Below, piece by piece: positions 24,868 to 32,935 of a stretch of DNA of 64,000 nt; position 1 is the stretch's first letter; each line of letters starts with the position of its first letter. The stretch is taken from contig NZ_AP019791.1 in assembly GCF_007164525.1 (NCBI RefSeq), forward strand, positions 855,501-919,500, written 5' to 3'. The DNA comes from Rubrobacter xylanophilus. Its GTDB lineage: Bacteria; Actinomycetota; Rubrobacteria; Rubrobacterales; Rubrobacteraceae. A model generated the notes under the pieces. That model saw only the letters and a program-made list of their open reading frames with translations, ran no database searches and was not told where the DNA came from. The position numbers and the translations under genes are program-made.

Positions 24868-24945
24868 GGCCCAGAGGGTGCTCGGGCTCACCGACCAGAC
24901 CGACCTCTTCGACACCATGTCCGCAGCTCTTGGCGTGAAGCGCTA
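24868..24945 (+). pseudogene. Detached 3' end of the alkaline phosphatase gene
   Basis: This reads AQRVLGLTDQTDLFDTMSA then ALGVKR and a stop, matching the usual C-terminal GLTDQTDLF block of PhoA-type phosphatases. It is in frame with the upstream part once the IS and one CTAT are removed. Confidence 0.85.
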
Positions 24946-25011
24946 GCAGAAAGCAAAGTAGCCGTCGCGGAGTTCGGGGCGGTGCAAGGTGATCCACCCT
25001 GCACCGCCTCT

Positions 25012-25926
25012 CTATCGCCCACCGATCTTTGCCACCTCGTCCGGCGTCAGGTCGGATTCCTTCTCCATCGAGAGGACCTTCTTGAGGGACGCCATCGCCA
25101 CCTCGACCATGTCGTCCGAAGGCTCGCGGGTGGTGAGCTTCTGGAGCTGCAACCCCGGCCAGGTCAGAGCTCGTACCACCGCACTGCCCTGGTGCCTGGC
25201 GCTCCACATGATGAACTCGAAGGCTATCCCCGCAACCAGCGGGATCACGAGTACCCGGCTCACCAGCATGTACAGCCACCCCTCCACGCCGAGCAGGCTG
25301 AAGACCAGGATGGAGAGCACCAGCACGTAGAGCACGAAGCTCGTCCCGCAGCGGACGTGGCTGGTGTCCAGCTTGCGGGCGTTCTCCGGAACCAGTTCAT
25401 CGCCCCGTTCGTAGACCTTTATGGCCTTGTGCTCCGCCCCGTGGTAGGCGAAGAAGCGCTTTATGTCCTTGCTGATCAGGGTTATCCCGACGAGGTACGC
25501 CATGAAGATCCCGATCCGCAAGAAACCCTCGACGAGGTTGAAGAGGACGGGGTGCTCGATCTGGGTGCCGAGCAGGGCGCCGATCCCTTTGGTCCCGAAG
25601 ACCGGGGCGGCGAGGAAGAGCACGAACCCGAGCACGAGCGCGAAGAGCAGCGTGCCGGCGATCTCCTTTTTGGAGAGATCCTCTTCCTCCCCGAGCGCGA
25701 TGTTGGTCGAGAGGGTCAGCGCCTTCATCCCGAGCCAGAGCGTCTCGCCCAGAGAGAGCGCCCCGCGGACGATCGGCAGCCGGAAGAGCCTGCTCCTGCG
25801 CGTGACCGAGCGGAAGCGCTCCGCCTTTATGTCCACCTCTCCGGTGGGCGTCCGAACGGCCATCCCCCAGAAGTTGGGGGAGCGCATCAGGACGCCCTCC
25901 ATTATGGCCTGCCCGCCGACCCTCAC
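25012..25926 (-). CDS. DUF1385 (YqhQ-like) membrane protein
   Basis: The 304-residue protein starts VRVGGQAIMEGVLMRSP, the DUF1385 signature, and has four to five TM helices plus FFAYHGAEHKAIKVYERG and HVRCGTSFV with conserved His residues, consistent with a membrane metal site. GTG 25926 overlaps the stop of the SPC ATPase (GTGA), so it is translationally coupled to it. YqhQ function is poorly defined; here it may be part of the metal operon or a chromosomal gene trapped in it. Confidence 0.82.
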   Translation of the reverse strand: MRVGGQAIMEGVLMRSPNFWGMAVRTPTGEVDIKAERFRSVTRRSRLFRLPIVRGALSLGETLWLGMKALTLSTNIALGEEEDLSKKEIAGTLLFALVLGFVLFLAAPVFGTKGIGALLGTQIEHPVLFNLVEGFLRIGIFMAYLVGITLISKDIKRFFAYHGAEHKAIKVYERGDELVPENARKLDTSHVRCGTSFVLYVLVLSILVFSLLGVEGWLYMLVSRVLVIPLVAGIAFEFIMWSARHQGSAVVRALTWPGLQLQKLTTREPSDDMVEVAMASLKKVLSMEKESDLTPDEVAKIGGR

Positions 25927-28517
25927 GATCCGTCCTTGTAGCCGAGAAGCCGCAGGGCGTTGAAGACGACGATGAGCGTGGAGCCCTCGTGGAAGACCAC
26001 GGCGGGTCCGATGCCCAGAAGACCGAAGACCGTCGCCGGGATGAGGAAGGCGACGATGCCGAGGCTGACGAACAGGTTCTGCTTGATGATGCGGCTGGTG
26101 GCGCGGCTCAGGCCGCCGGCGAACGGGAGTCTCTTCAGGTCGTCGGACATGAGGGCCACGTCGGCGGTCTCTAAGGCCACGTCCGAGCCGGCAGCCCCCA
26201 TGGCGATGCCGACCGTGGAGTTGGCCATCGCGGGGGCGTCGTTGACGCCGTCGCCGACCATGGCCACCTGCTTCTCCCGCTCGCGCAGTTTCTTTATGGC
26301 GCCGACCTTGTCCTCCGGGAGCAGGTCGCCCCACGCCTCGTCGATCCCGACCTTCTCCGCCACGGCCTCGGCCACGCGCTGGTTGTCGCCGGAGATCATG
26401 ATCATGCGCCGCAGGCCCACCTCCCGCAGGCGCTTTATGGTCTCGGCCGCCGCCTCGCGCGGCGTATCCATGAGCCCGAGGACGCCCAGGTACTCATCGC
26501 CCCGCCGCACGATCATAGTGGTGCGCCCGTCCTCTTCGAGCCTCCTTACGGTCTTTCGAACCTCCTCCGGCAGCCCCGGTCCTTTTATCTCGTCGAAGAG
26601 GGCGTCCTTGCCCACGTAGACCGACTCCCCGTCGAGGCGCGCCCGGACGCCCCGGCCGGTGATGCTCTCCATGCCCACGGCCTCCGGGACCCTGCGCCCG
26701 TCGAGCCTCTGTGTGCCGTCGCGCACCACGGCGGCGGCGAGCGGATGATCGCTGAGCTTCTCCACGGCCACGGCGGCCCGCAGGAGCTCCTCCTCGCCCG
26801 CGCCGTCGGCGGGTATTACGTCTACCAGGCGAGGCTTACCCTCGGTGAGCGTGCCGGTCTTGTCGAAGGCGATGGCGGTGAGCGTGCCGAGGTTCTCTAA
26901 GGGGCCGCCGCCCTTGACGAGCACGCCGCCCCTGCCGGCGCGCGCGACGGCCGAGAGCACGGCGCTCGGGGTGGAGATCGCCAGGGCGCACGGGCTCGCC
27001 GCCACCAGCACGGCCATCGCCCGGTAGAACGAGTCGCCGAAGGGCTCGCCCGTAACCAGCGGCGAGAGGAGCAGCAGCACGACCAGGACGAGCACCGACG
27101 GGACGAAGTACCGCTCGAACTTGTCCGTGAAGCGCTGGGTGGGCGACTTCTGGGTCTCGGCCTCGCTGACGAGCTGCACCACCCGCGCCAGCGTGTTGTC
27201 CTCCGCCCGCTTGAGCACCATCACCTCCAGCGAGCCGCTACCGTTGATGGTGCCGGCGAAGACGCGGTGCGCGGCGTCGAGCTTCTCCGGGGATTCCATC
27301 GCCGCCTCCGGGTCGTCCACGGACTGCTTGTCCACCGGGATGCTCTCGCCCGTTACCGGGGACTGGTCCACGCTGCTCTCACCGGCCACCACGAACCCGT
27401 CGGCCGGGATGCGCTCGTCGGGCTTGACTATCACCGTGTCGCCGACCTCAAGTTCCTCTACCGGCACCTCTTCCTGCTCGCCGTCGCGCTTGCGCAGGGC
27501 CGTCTTGGGGGCCAGTTCCGCGAGCGCCTGGATGGCCCTCCTGGCCCGGCCCATCGCGTAGTGCTCCAGGGAGTGCCCCAGAGAGAAGAGGAAGAGCAGC
27601 AGGGCGCCCTCCGGCCACTCGCCGAGGATGGCGGCGCCCGTGGCGGCGACGAGCATGAGGGAGTCGATCTCGAACCGCCCGGCCCTGACACTGTCCACCG
27701 CCTCGCGCAAGGTGTAGAACCCGCCGAAGAAGTACGCGGCGAAGTAGAAGCCCAAAGGCACCCACTGCGTCACGTCCGCGAACACCGAGATGAGGAAGCC
27801 GATCACCAGGGTGGCGCCGGAGAGGATCGCGAAGATCAGCTCCGTGTTCTCGCCGAAGACGCCGCCGTGAGAGTGGCCGTGCTCGCCGTGATCGTGCTCC
27901 TCGTGATCGTGCTCGTGGCCTTCGTGATCGTGGTCCTCATGGCCGGGCTCCGGGGCTTCTTCAAGGCCCCGCCGGACGAAGCCATCCCGCTCCCCCACGG
28001 GGCGCATCTCCTGCGTGTCCTCTTCGGGACCGCGAGCCTCCCGTCCGGCCCTGCCGTGCCGGTGCTCCACGACGCGCACGCCTAAAGAGCCGAGCGCCTC
28101 CCGGACCGCCGCCTCGTCGGCCCGCTCGCGGTCGAACTCCACGCGCACGTGGCCGGAGGCCGCCGCCTCGGCCTCGACTATCCCGGGCATCTTCCTCAGC
28201 CGTTCGGAGACGGTGCGGGCGCGGCGCGGGTGGCCGATCCCATCAACCTCCCAGAGCACGTGCCCGAAGCGGTCGGTGAGGTGCGCCCCGGCTCGCTCGG
28301 AGATCTGACGGATGCGCGGAAGCGAGAGTACCTCGGGGTCGTAGTGGATGCACAGCTTACCCGGCTCGCCGTTGGAGGGTTCGACCACGTGCATCCGCTC
28401 GATCCCCTCGCGCGCCTCCAGCCCTTCGATGAGCCTCTCCACGCACTCGTCATGCTCGTCCGGCACGTCCGGCAGCAGTACGGGTATGTCCAGTTGGAGC
28501 TTATCCGGCATGATCAC
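25923..28517 (-). CDS. P1B-4-like metal ATPase (SPC) with His-rich N-terminus
   Basis: The 864-residue pump begins with two HMA-like folds lacking CxxC (residues ~8-75 and ~86-150), then a His/Asp/Glu-rich tract (193-217), TGES, the SPC motif (508-510), DKTGTL from 552, GDGVNDAPA and a C-terminal HEGSTLIVVFNALRLL. SPC plus HEG is the P1B-4 signature, usually linked to Co, Zn or Fe export. GTG 28517 or ATG 28511 could start it. It is preceded by the His-rich small gene and followed by the coupled DUF1385 gene. Confidence 0.9.
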   Translation of the reverse strand: MIMPDKLQLDIPVLLPDVPDEHDECVERLIEGLEAREGIERMHVVEPSNGEPGKLCIHYDPEVLSLPRIRQISERAGAHLTDRFGHVLWEVDGIGHPRRARTVSERLRKMPGIVEAEAAASGHVRVEFDRERADEAAVREALGSLGVRVVEHRHGRAGREARGPEEDTQEMRPVGERDGFVRRGLEEAPEPGHEDHDHEGHEHDHEEHDHGEHGHSHGGVFGENTELIFAILSGATLVIGFLISVFADVTQWVPLGFYFAAYFFGGFYTLREAVDSVRAGRFEIDSLMLVAATGAAILGEWPEGALLLFLFSLGHSLEHYAMGRARRAIQALAELAPKTALRKRDGEQEEVPVEELEVGDTVIVKPDERIPADGFVVAGESSVDQSPVTGESIPVDKQSVDDPEAAMESPEKLDAAHRVFAGTINGSGSLEVMVLKRAEDNTLARVVQLVSEAETQKSPTQRFTDKFERYFVPSVLVLVVLLLLSPLVTGEPFGDSFYRAMAVLVAASPCALAISTPSAVLSAVARAGRGGVLVKGGGPLENLGTLTAIAFDKTGTLTEGKPRLVDVIPADGAGEEELLRAAVAVEKLSDHPLAAAVVRDGTQRLDGRRVPEAVGMESITGRGVRARLDGESVYVGKDALFDEIKGPGLPEEVRKTVRRLEEDGRTTMIVRRGDEYLGVLGLMDTPREAAAETIKRLREVGLRRMIMISGDNQRVAEAVAEKVGIDEAWGDLLPEDKVGAIKKLREREKQVAMVGDGVNDAPAMANSTVGIAMGAAGSDVALETADVALMSDDLKRLPFAGGLSRATSRIIKQNLFVSLGIVAFLIPATVFGLLGIGPAVVFHEGSTLIVVFNALRLLGYKDGS

Positions 28518-28582
28518 CTATCCTGTACGGGCGAACGCGCTCGCGGGAAGATCCTGTGCAACTTCATCGGGTCCTGTCCCGC

Positions 28583-28795
28583 TCAGTGGCGCCCGCCATG
28601 ACCTCTACGAGGCCCGTGCTCGCCGTGATGATCCCCGCGTCCTCCATGCTCTCCACGGTCGCCGTGACCGGAACCGTGCCTCTCTCCGAGCCCGCCGAAT
28701 AAACCACCACCGCGTTCTCCGTGATGGCCGGAAGAGCGCCCTCCGCGATGCCCGCCGCCCTTGAGGCGCCGGATCCAGCTCTCCAGAAAACCCAC
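28583..28795 (-). CDS. Small His/Gly-rich protein
   Basis: The 70-residue protein has a short amphipathic N-terminus (MGFLESWIRRLKGGG) and a tail made largely of Gly, His, Arg and Asp (for example GERHGSGHGDRGEHGGRGDH). Such composition suggests metal binding or buffering. GTG 28795 has GAGGAGG upstream with good spacing. It lies between a perfect palindrome (28892-28911) and the SPC ATPase gene on the same strand. It is below usual gene-calling thresholds. Confidence 0.6.
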   Translation of the reverse strand: MGFLESWIRRLKGGGHRGGRSSGHHGERGGGLFGGLGERHGSGHGDRGEHGGRGDHHGEHGPRRGHGGRH

Positions 28796-28891
28796 CGCTT
28801 TCCTCCTCGACTCCTGACCTGCCTGCAGGTCGTCCTCGCGCCGCCAGAGCCCGGACCCACACGGCTCCTTACGACTAGGCTAACGCTTTAC

Positions 28892-28911
28892 ACATGAACT
28901 TATGTTCATGT
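28892..28911. promoter_or_regulatory. Perfect ArsR/SmtB-type palindrome
   Basis: ACATGAAC-TTAT-GTTCATGT has 8-bp perfect arms and lies about 97 bases upstream of the His-rich gene. The form resembles SmtB/CzrA-family operators (ATGAA...TTCAT). Likely regulators are the SmtB-type proteins encoded in the island. Confidence 0.7.
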
Positions 28912-28978
28912 TATCGTCTATCCGTCGAGGTTGCAACCTCTTGCGACGTTTCGGAGAGGTATAAGGTCGACGTCCGGG

Positions 28979-29878
28979 TTATCTGTGGGTCTCCGCCGGC
29001 TCCTCGAAGTCGACAGGTTCGATCTGGATGGTCGAGTGCTCGATGTCGAACCGGTCGTGCAGGAGTTTCTGAGCCCCGGTCAGGATGTCGCTGCTGCGAT
29101 TCATATCTTCGACCACAAGATGCCCGCTCATGGCGTTCATCCCGCTGGTTATCGTCCAGGCGTGGAGGTCGTGGACCCGGACCACGCCGGGGAGCTTCTC
29201 CAGGGCCTCGCGCACCTCCCCAAGGTCCAGGTCCTTCGGGGTGCCTTCAAGGAGCACGTTCACCGACTCTTTGAGCAGGTTGTAGGCGCGAGGGATGATG
29301 AAGAGACCTATGCCGACCCCGATGATCGGGTCCGCCGGATACCAGCCGGTGAAGATTATGATGAGGGAGGCGACGATCACACCTATCGAGCCCAGAGTGT
29401 CACCGAGGACCTCCAGGTAGGCGCCCTTCACGTTCAGGCTCTCCCCGGCGCCCTTCACGAGGATGAACATGCCTACCAGGTTCACCGCCAGCCCGATAAC
29501 GGCGACGACCATCATCCAGCCACCGAGCACGTCCGGCGGGTCCTGGAAGCGCCGGTACGCCTCGTAGAGGATGTAGATGGCGACCACGACCAGGATCACC
29601 GCGTTGGTCAGCGCCGCCAGGACCTCGGTCCGGTAGTAGCCGAAGGTCCTCCGGTCGCTCGCCGGCCGCTCCCCGAGCTTTATGGCGATCAGGGCCATGG
29701 AGATGCCGAAGACGTCCGTGAGCATATGCCCCGCGTCCGCCAGCAGCGCCAGCGAGCCGGTGAGGATGCCGCCGATGACCTCCGCGAACATGTACGAGCC
29801 GGTGAGGGCCAGCACCACGTAGAGCCGTCCCTTGTGCCGTCCCCCGGCGCTTACCGCGTGCGAGTGTGCTTCCGTCAT
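28979..29878 (-). CDS. CDF-family metal exporter (CzcD/ZitB-like)
   Basis: The 299-residue protein has six TM helices and the CDF metal site: HMLTDVFG in TM2 and EVLGDTLGSIG in TM5. The C-terminal cytoplasmic domain shows VHDLHAWTITSGMNAMSGH. CDF proteins export Zn, Cd or Co by proton antiport. The N-terminal His residues are few. It is the third gene of the small membrane-CDF-ZIP-CDF run, 27 bases after the ZIP gene. Confidence 0.92.
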   Translation of the reverse strand: MTEAHSHAVSAGGRHKGRLYVVLALTGSYMFAEVIGGILTGSLALLADAGHMLTDVFGISMALIAIKLGERPASDRRTFGYYRTEVLAALTNAVILVVVAIYILYEAYRRFQDPPDVLGGWMMVVAVIGLAVNLVGMFILVKGAGESLNVKGAYLEVLGDTLGSIGVIVASLIIIFTGWYPADPIIGVGIGLFIIPRAYNLLKESVNVLLEGTPKDLDLGEVREALEKLPGVVRVHDLHAWTITSGMNAMSGHLVVEDMNRSSDILTGAQKLLHDRFDIEHSTIQIEPVDFEEPAETHR

Positions 29879-29905
29879 ATCGTTCCCCTCGCGCGTTTTC
29901 TGGTA

Positions 29906-30619
29906 TCAGGCTACGATCTCCAACGCCAATATAAGCAAGAAGGCCGCGAAGAAGCTGGCCGTCATCAGCGGGCCTTCGCGGACCTCGTGCGCCTCGACGA
30001 GCAGCTCCTCGGTGACCAGGTACAGCAGGGCGGCGCCGCCGAAGGCGATCAGGGCGTCCTGCACGGACCCGGAGAGGCCGCCGACTACCAGCCCTCCCCC
30101 GACAGCTCCGACCGCGAGCGCCAGACCGAGCCCCACGGCGGCTGCGATGGCCTTCCGGCGCGATGCGCCGCCCCCGACGAGCTGCGCCGAGACGGCGACG
30201 CCGAGGAAGACGACCTCCAGGGTGAGCGCGATCGTGAGCAGGAGCCCGCCGCCGGCCCCCGCTGCGACCCCGATCCCGATCACGAGCCCGTCCACGAAGA
30301 CGTCTATCGCCGAGGTCGCGGTTATCCCCGCGGCCTGTTGGGCGCCCTCCCCGGACTCCTCGACCTTCTGGGTTAGCAGCTTTATCAGGAGCATCAGCGT
30401 GGTCCCGACGGTGAAGCCGATGAGGAGCGGCACGAGCTTGTCCCTGTTGAGCAGGTCGAACACCAGCTCGGCGGCGACGGCGGAGAAGACCGCGCCGGCG
30501 GCGAAGTGCTGGATCGCGCTGCTTAGGCCCGGTCCCGGCGCGCGGAACGCCGCCACGACTCCTCCCAAGACTATCGCCGCCACGGGGAAGACGGTGAAGC
30601 TCAGGAGCGTACCTATCAC
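29906..30619 (-). CDS. ZIP-family metal transporter
   Basis: The 237-residue protein has seven to eight hydrophobic segments. The ZIP core is visible as SAIDVFVDGLVIGIG and LTLEVVFLGVAVSAQL, with Asp and Glu in place of the usual His residues of the binuclear site. A Gln/Glu-rich loop precedes it. GTG 30619 overlaps the CDF stop (GTGA). Coupling an importer to two exporters in one operon is noteworthy. Confidence 0.75.
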   Translation of the reverse strand: MIGTLLSFTVFPVAAIVLGGVVAAFRAPGPGLSSAIQHFAAGAVFSAVAAELVFDLLNRDKLVPLLIGFTVGTTLMLLIKLLTQKVEESGEGAQQAAGITATSAIDVFVDGLVIGIGVAAGAGGGLLLTIALTLEVVFLGVAVSAQLVGGGASRRKAIAAAVGLGLALAVGAVGGGLVVGGLSGSVQDALIAFGGAALLYLVTEELLVEAHEVREGPLMTASFFAAFLLILALEIVA

Positions 30620-31548
30620 GTGGTCTCTCCCCGAGACGCGGGGAACCGCATGCCGCGGGCCTCGCCGTCCTCTTCCTCGCCGACGCGGTCCACCTGCAAC
30701 GTGGTGTGGTGGATGTCGAAGCGCTCCTCGAGCAGTTGCTCCAGCTCCCGGCGCCTGGCGCGGCAGTCACCGTCGCGCTCCACCAGCACATGGGCGGAGA
30801 GGGCCGGAAGCTCCGAGGATATCTCCCACAGATGGAAGTCCCGCACCTCGGCCACCCCCGGTTGCCCGGCCATGGCCGTCCCGATCTCCTCCGGATCCAG
30901 GCCCTTTGGAGCGGCCTCCAGGAAGATGCGCCCCGAGTCCCTCACCAGCTTGTAGCCCGCCCGTAGCATGACCGTGGCCACGGTCATCGCCGCCAGGGCG
31001 TCCACCCGGTTGAAGCTCCCGGTGAAGTAGATGATGCTCCCGGCGACCGTGGTCGCGATGAAGGAGTAGAGGTCGGTGAGGATGTGCTGGAAGGCGCCCT
31101 CGACGTTGAGGCTCTGGCGGTTGGCCTTGCTCAGCAACCACACGTCCACCAGGTTGACCACGATACCGATCAGGCCGACGATCAGGACCAGCCCGCCCGC
31201 CACCTCGGGCGGCTCGATGAGCCGCCTCACCCCCTCGTAGTAGAACCAGACGGAGAGCAACAACAGCGTTATGCCGTTGATCTGGGCCGCGAGGATCTCG
31301 CTCCTCTTGAGCCCGTAGGTCATGATCCCCCCGGCAGACCGCGCGGCCAGGCGCATGGCGATCAAAGCCGCCCCCAGCGCCCCGGCGTCGCTCAACATGT
31401 GCCCGGCGTCGGAGAGGAGCACGAGGGAGGAGGCTATGATGCCGACGACCACCTCGACCGACATGAACGTGACCAGGAGCCCTAGGGCTATGGCCAGGTA
31501 CTTCTTGTCGGCGTCGCGGCTCGCGCCGTGCTCGTGGTCGCCGCTCAC
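30616..31548 (-). CDS. CDF-family metal exporter
   Basis: The 310-residue protein has a His-containing N-terminus (SGDHEHGASRD), six TM helices, HMLSDAGALGAALIA in TM2 and HILTDLYSFIATT in TM5, which supply the four-residue metal site, and a C-terminal domain with DFHLWEISSELPALSAHV. It is about 30% of the island's second metal operon and diverges from the CDF at 28979, so it is not a recent duplicate. The start is GTG 31548. Confidence 0.9.
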   Translation of the reverse strand: MSGDHEHGASRDADKKYLAIALGLLVTFMSVEVVVGIIASSLVLLSDAGHMLSDAGALGAALIAMRLAARSAGGIMTYGLKRSEILAAQINGITLLLLSVWFYYEGVRRLIEPPEVAGGLVLIVGLIGIVVNLVDVWLLSKANRQSLNVEGAFQHILTDLYSFIATTVAGSIIYFTGSFNRVDALAAMTVATVMLRAGYKLVRDSGRIFLEAAPKGLDPEEIGTAMAGQPGVAEVRDFHLWEISSELPALSAHVLVERDGDCRARRRELEQLLEERFDIHHTTLQVDRVGEEEDGEARGMRFPASRGETT

Positions 31549-31600
31549 CGTCTAACCACCTTGCCGTCCCGTACCGGGCTTCATGAACCTGGACATCCTC

Positions 31601-31864
31601 TTACTCCGGGTACTGCCTCAGGGCCAGCCAGACGCCGGCGCCGATCTCGACGGCGGACAGCGCCCTGACCAGGGCCGGGCGTTCGGCGAACCACTCCATC
31701 GCCTCCGCGTAACCTTCCGGGCCGAACCTCCACAGGAGACTGTGCCTCCCGGGAGCGAGAAACCCCACCACACCGTCCCCGATCATCGCTATCGCCGCGA
31801 GTTCCTTGATCCTCCTGCCGACCACGGACCGCTCCTTCTCTGCATTGCATGAACACTCTCTCAT
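31601..31864 (-). CDS. Small membrane protein with N-terminal Cys pair
   Basis: The 87-residue protein has C4 and C6 (MRECSCNAEKE) and two hydrophobic segments (LAAIAMIGDGVVGFLAPG and ALSAVEIGAGVWLAL). ATG 31864 has GGAGGG in front. It heads the CDF-ZIP-CDF operon, 52 bases upstream of the CDF gene, and its start codon lies inside a palindrome. The family is not recognised. Confidence 0.6.
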   Translation of the reverse strand: MRECSCNAEKERSVVGRRIKELAAIAMIGDGVVGFLAPGRHSLLWRFGPEGYAEAMEWFAERPALVRALSAVEIGAGVWLALRQYPE

Positions 31865-31866
31865 GC
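31847..31866. promoter_or_regulatory. Palindrome over the start codon of the CDF operon
   Basis: GCATGA-N8-TCATGC overlaps the 31864 start codon. One arm reads CATGAAC, the same half-site as in the 28892-28911 palindrome, so one repressor may control both units. Confidence 0.5.
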
Positions 31867-32004
31867 TACCCTCCGTTGGAGAGCGCCAAACTACGCCGAC
31901 GGAGTGCGGGTTGCCTCGCGGGCTATACGCCGGCAACCGAACGTGCGGGAAGGAGATGAGGTGTTGGAACCGCCGAACGATAACCGGTCTCGCAGGAGGT
32001 GAGC

Positions 32005-32721
32005 ATGAACGCAGATCCCGGTCTCACCCTGCTGCTCATCGTGCTCCAGAACGCCGTCCTGCTGGTCCTTACGGTCGGGGTCTTCTGGGCCGGCGTTCTG
32101 GTGATGAGGGGTTTTGGCAAGAGAAAGAGCTTCTCCCTGAGCCCGCTCGGGGTCCGCAGGCCCGCGAACGGGTTCCGGAGTGGAGCGGTGCTGGGCCTCG
32201 CGGTCGGCGTCGGGGCGCTCGCCGCGAGCTTCCCGCTCAACGCGCTCAGCGCCTATGTGCTGGAGACTTTGGGTTACCGGGCAGACCGCGGCGCGCAGCA
32301 GCCCTTGATGCGGGGCGTGGAGGCCCTGGTCTCGCAGGACCCGGTCTTCGCCGTACCGGCGGTCTTCCTGGTCGTGGTCGTCGTCGGACCGGCCGTCGAG
32401 GAGCTGGTGTTCCGGGGCGCCATCTTCGGCGGGCTCTACAACCTGGGAAGGCTCGCGACCGGGAGAGCCGGCGGGGAGAAGCGTTTCACGAAGATGGCCG
32501 CCTTCGTCCTGTCCGCCGCGCTCTCCTCGGCCCTCTTCGCCTCTCTGCACCTGGAGCCGGCCATCTTCCCGGCGATCTTCGTCCTGGCCGCGAGCCTGTG
32601 CTGGCTCCTGCGGAGGACCGGAAGCCTGCTGCCGCCGTTCATAGCCCACGCCACCTTCAACTCCTTCGCCACGACGCTCCTCGTCCTGGGCGGTCTCGGC
32701 GTCCTCCCCTCCCAGGCATGA
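32005..32721 (+). CDS. CPBP-family intramembrane protease
   Basis: The 238-residue protein has about seven TM helices and the CPBP motifs: EELVFRGAIFGGLYN (EExxxR), SSALFASLHLEP (His) and PPFIAHATFNS (HxxxN). Family members are membrane glutamic/metallo-type proteases (CAAX-processing type or bacteriocin immunity related). ATG 32005 follows AGGAGGTG; a GTG 6 bases upstream is less likely. It is divergent from the metal operons. Confidence 0.85.
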   Translation: MNADPGLTLLLIVLQNAVLLVLTVGVFWAGVLVMRGFGKRKSFSLSPLGVRRPANGFRSGAVLGLAVGVGALAASFPLNALSAYVLETLGYRADRGAQQPLMRGVEALVSQDPVFAVPAVFLVVVVVGPAVEELVFRGAIFGGLYNLGRLATGRAGGEKRFTKMAAFVLSAALSSALFASLHLEPAIFPAIFVLAASLCWLLRRTGSLLPPFIAHATFNSFATTLLVLGGLGVLPSQA

Positions 32722-32734
32722 GCCGTGGAGACTT

Positions 32735-32760
32735 CCGGCTCGTTTACCCGGGAGAGCCGG
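32735..32760. terminator. 7-bp hairpin after the CPBP gene
   Basis: CCGGCTC at 32735-32741 pairs with 32754-32760 shortly after the CPBP stop. No T-run follows. The rest of 32722-32935 shows no gene. Confidence 0.4.
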
Positions 32761-32935
32761 TAGCGTGTAGAATATGGCCTTTCGCAAGAGGGATCGCTCA
32801 TATGAGTGCGTTGTAGGAGTTGGCGACGAAGCCCGCGCGTGGGAGGTTTCGCTTGGCGATAGATAATTTTGCGGGCAGGCCGGGCGCCCGGCAAAAGGAG
32901 AGCGGGAGCGCACCGGTGGGATCTACGGAGGTCTC

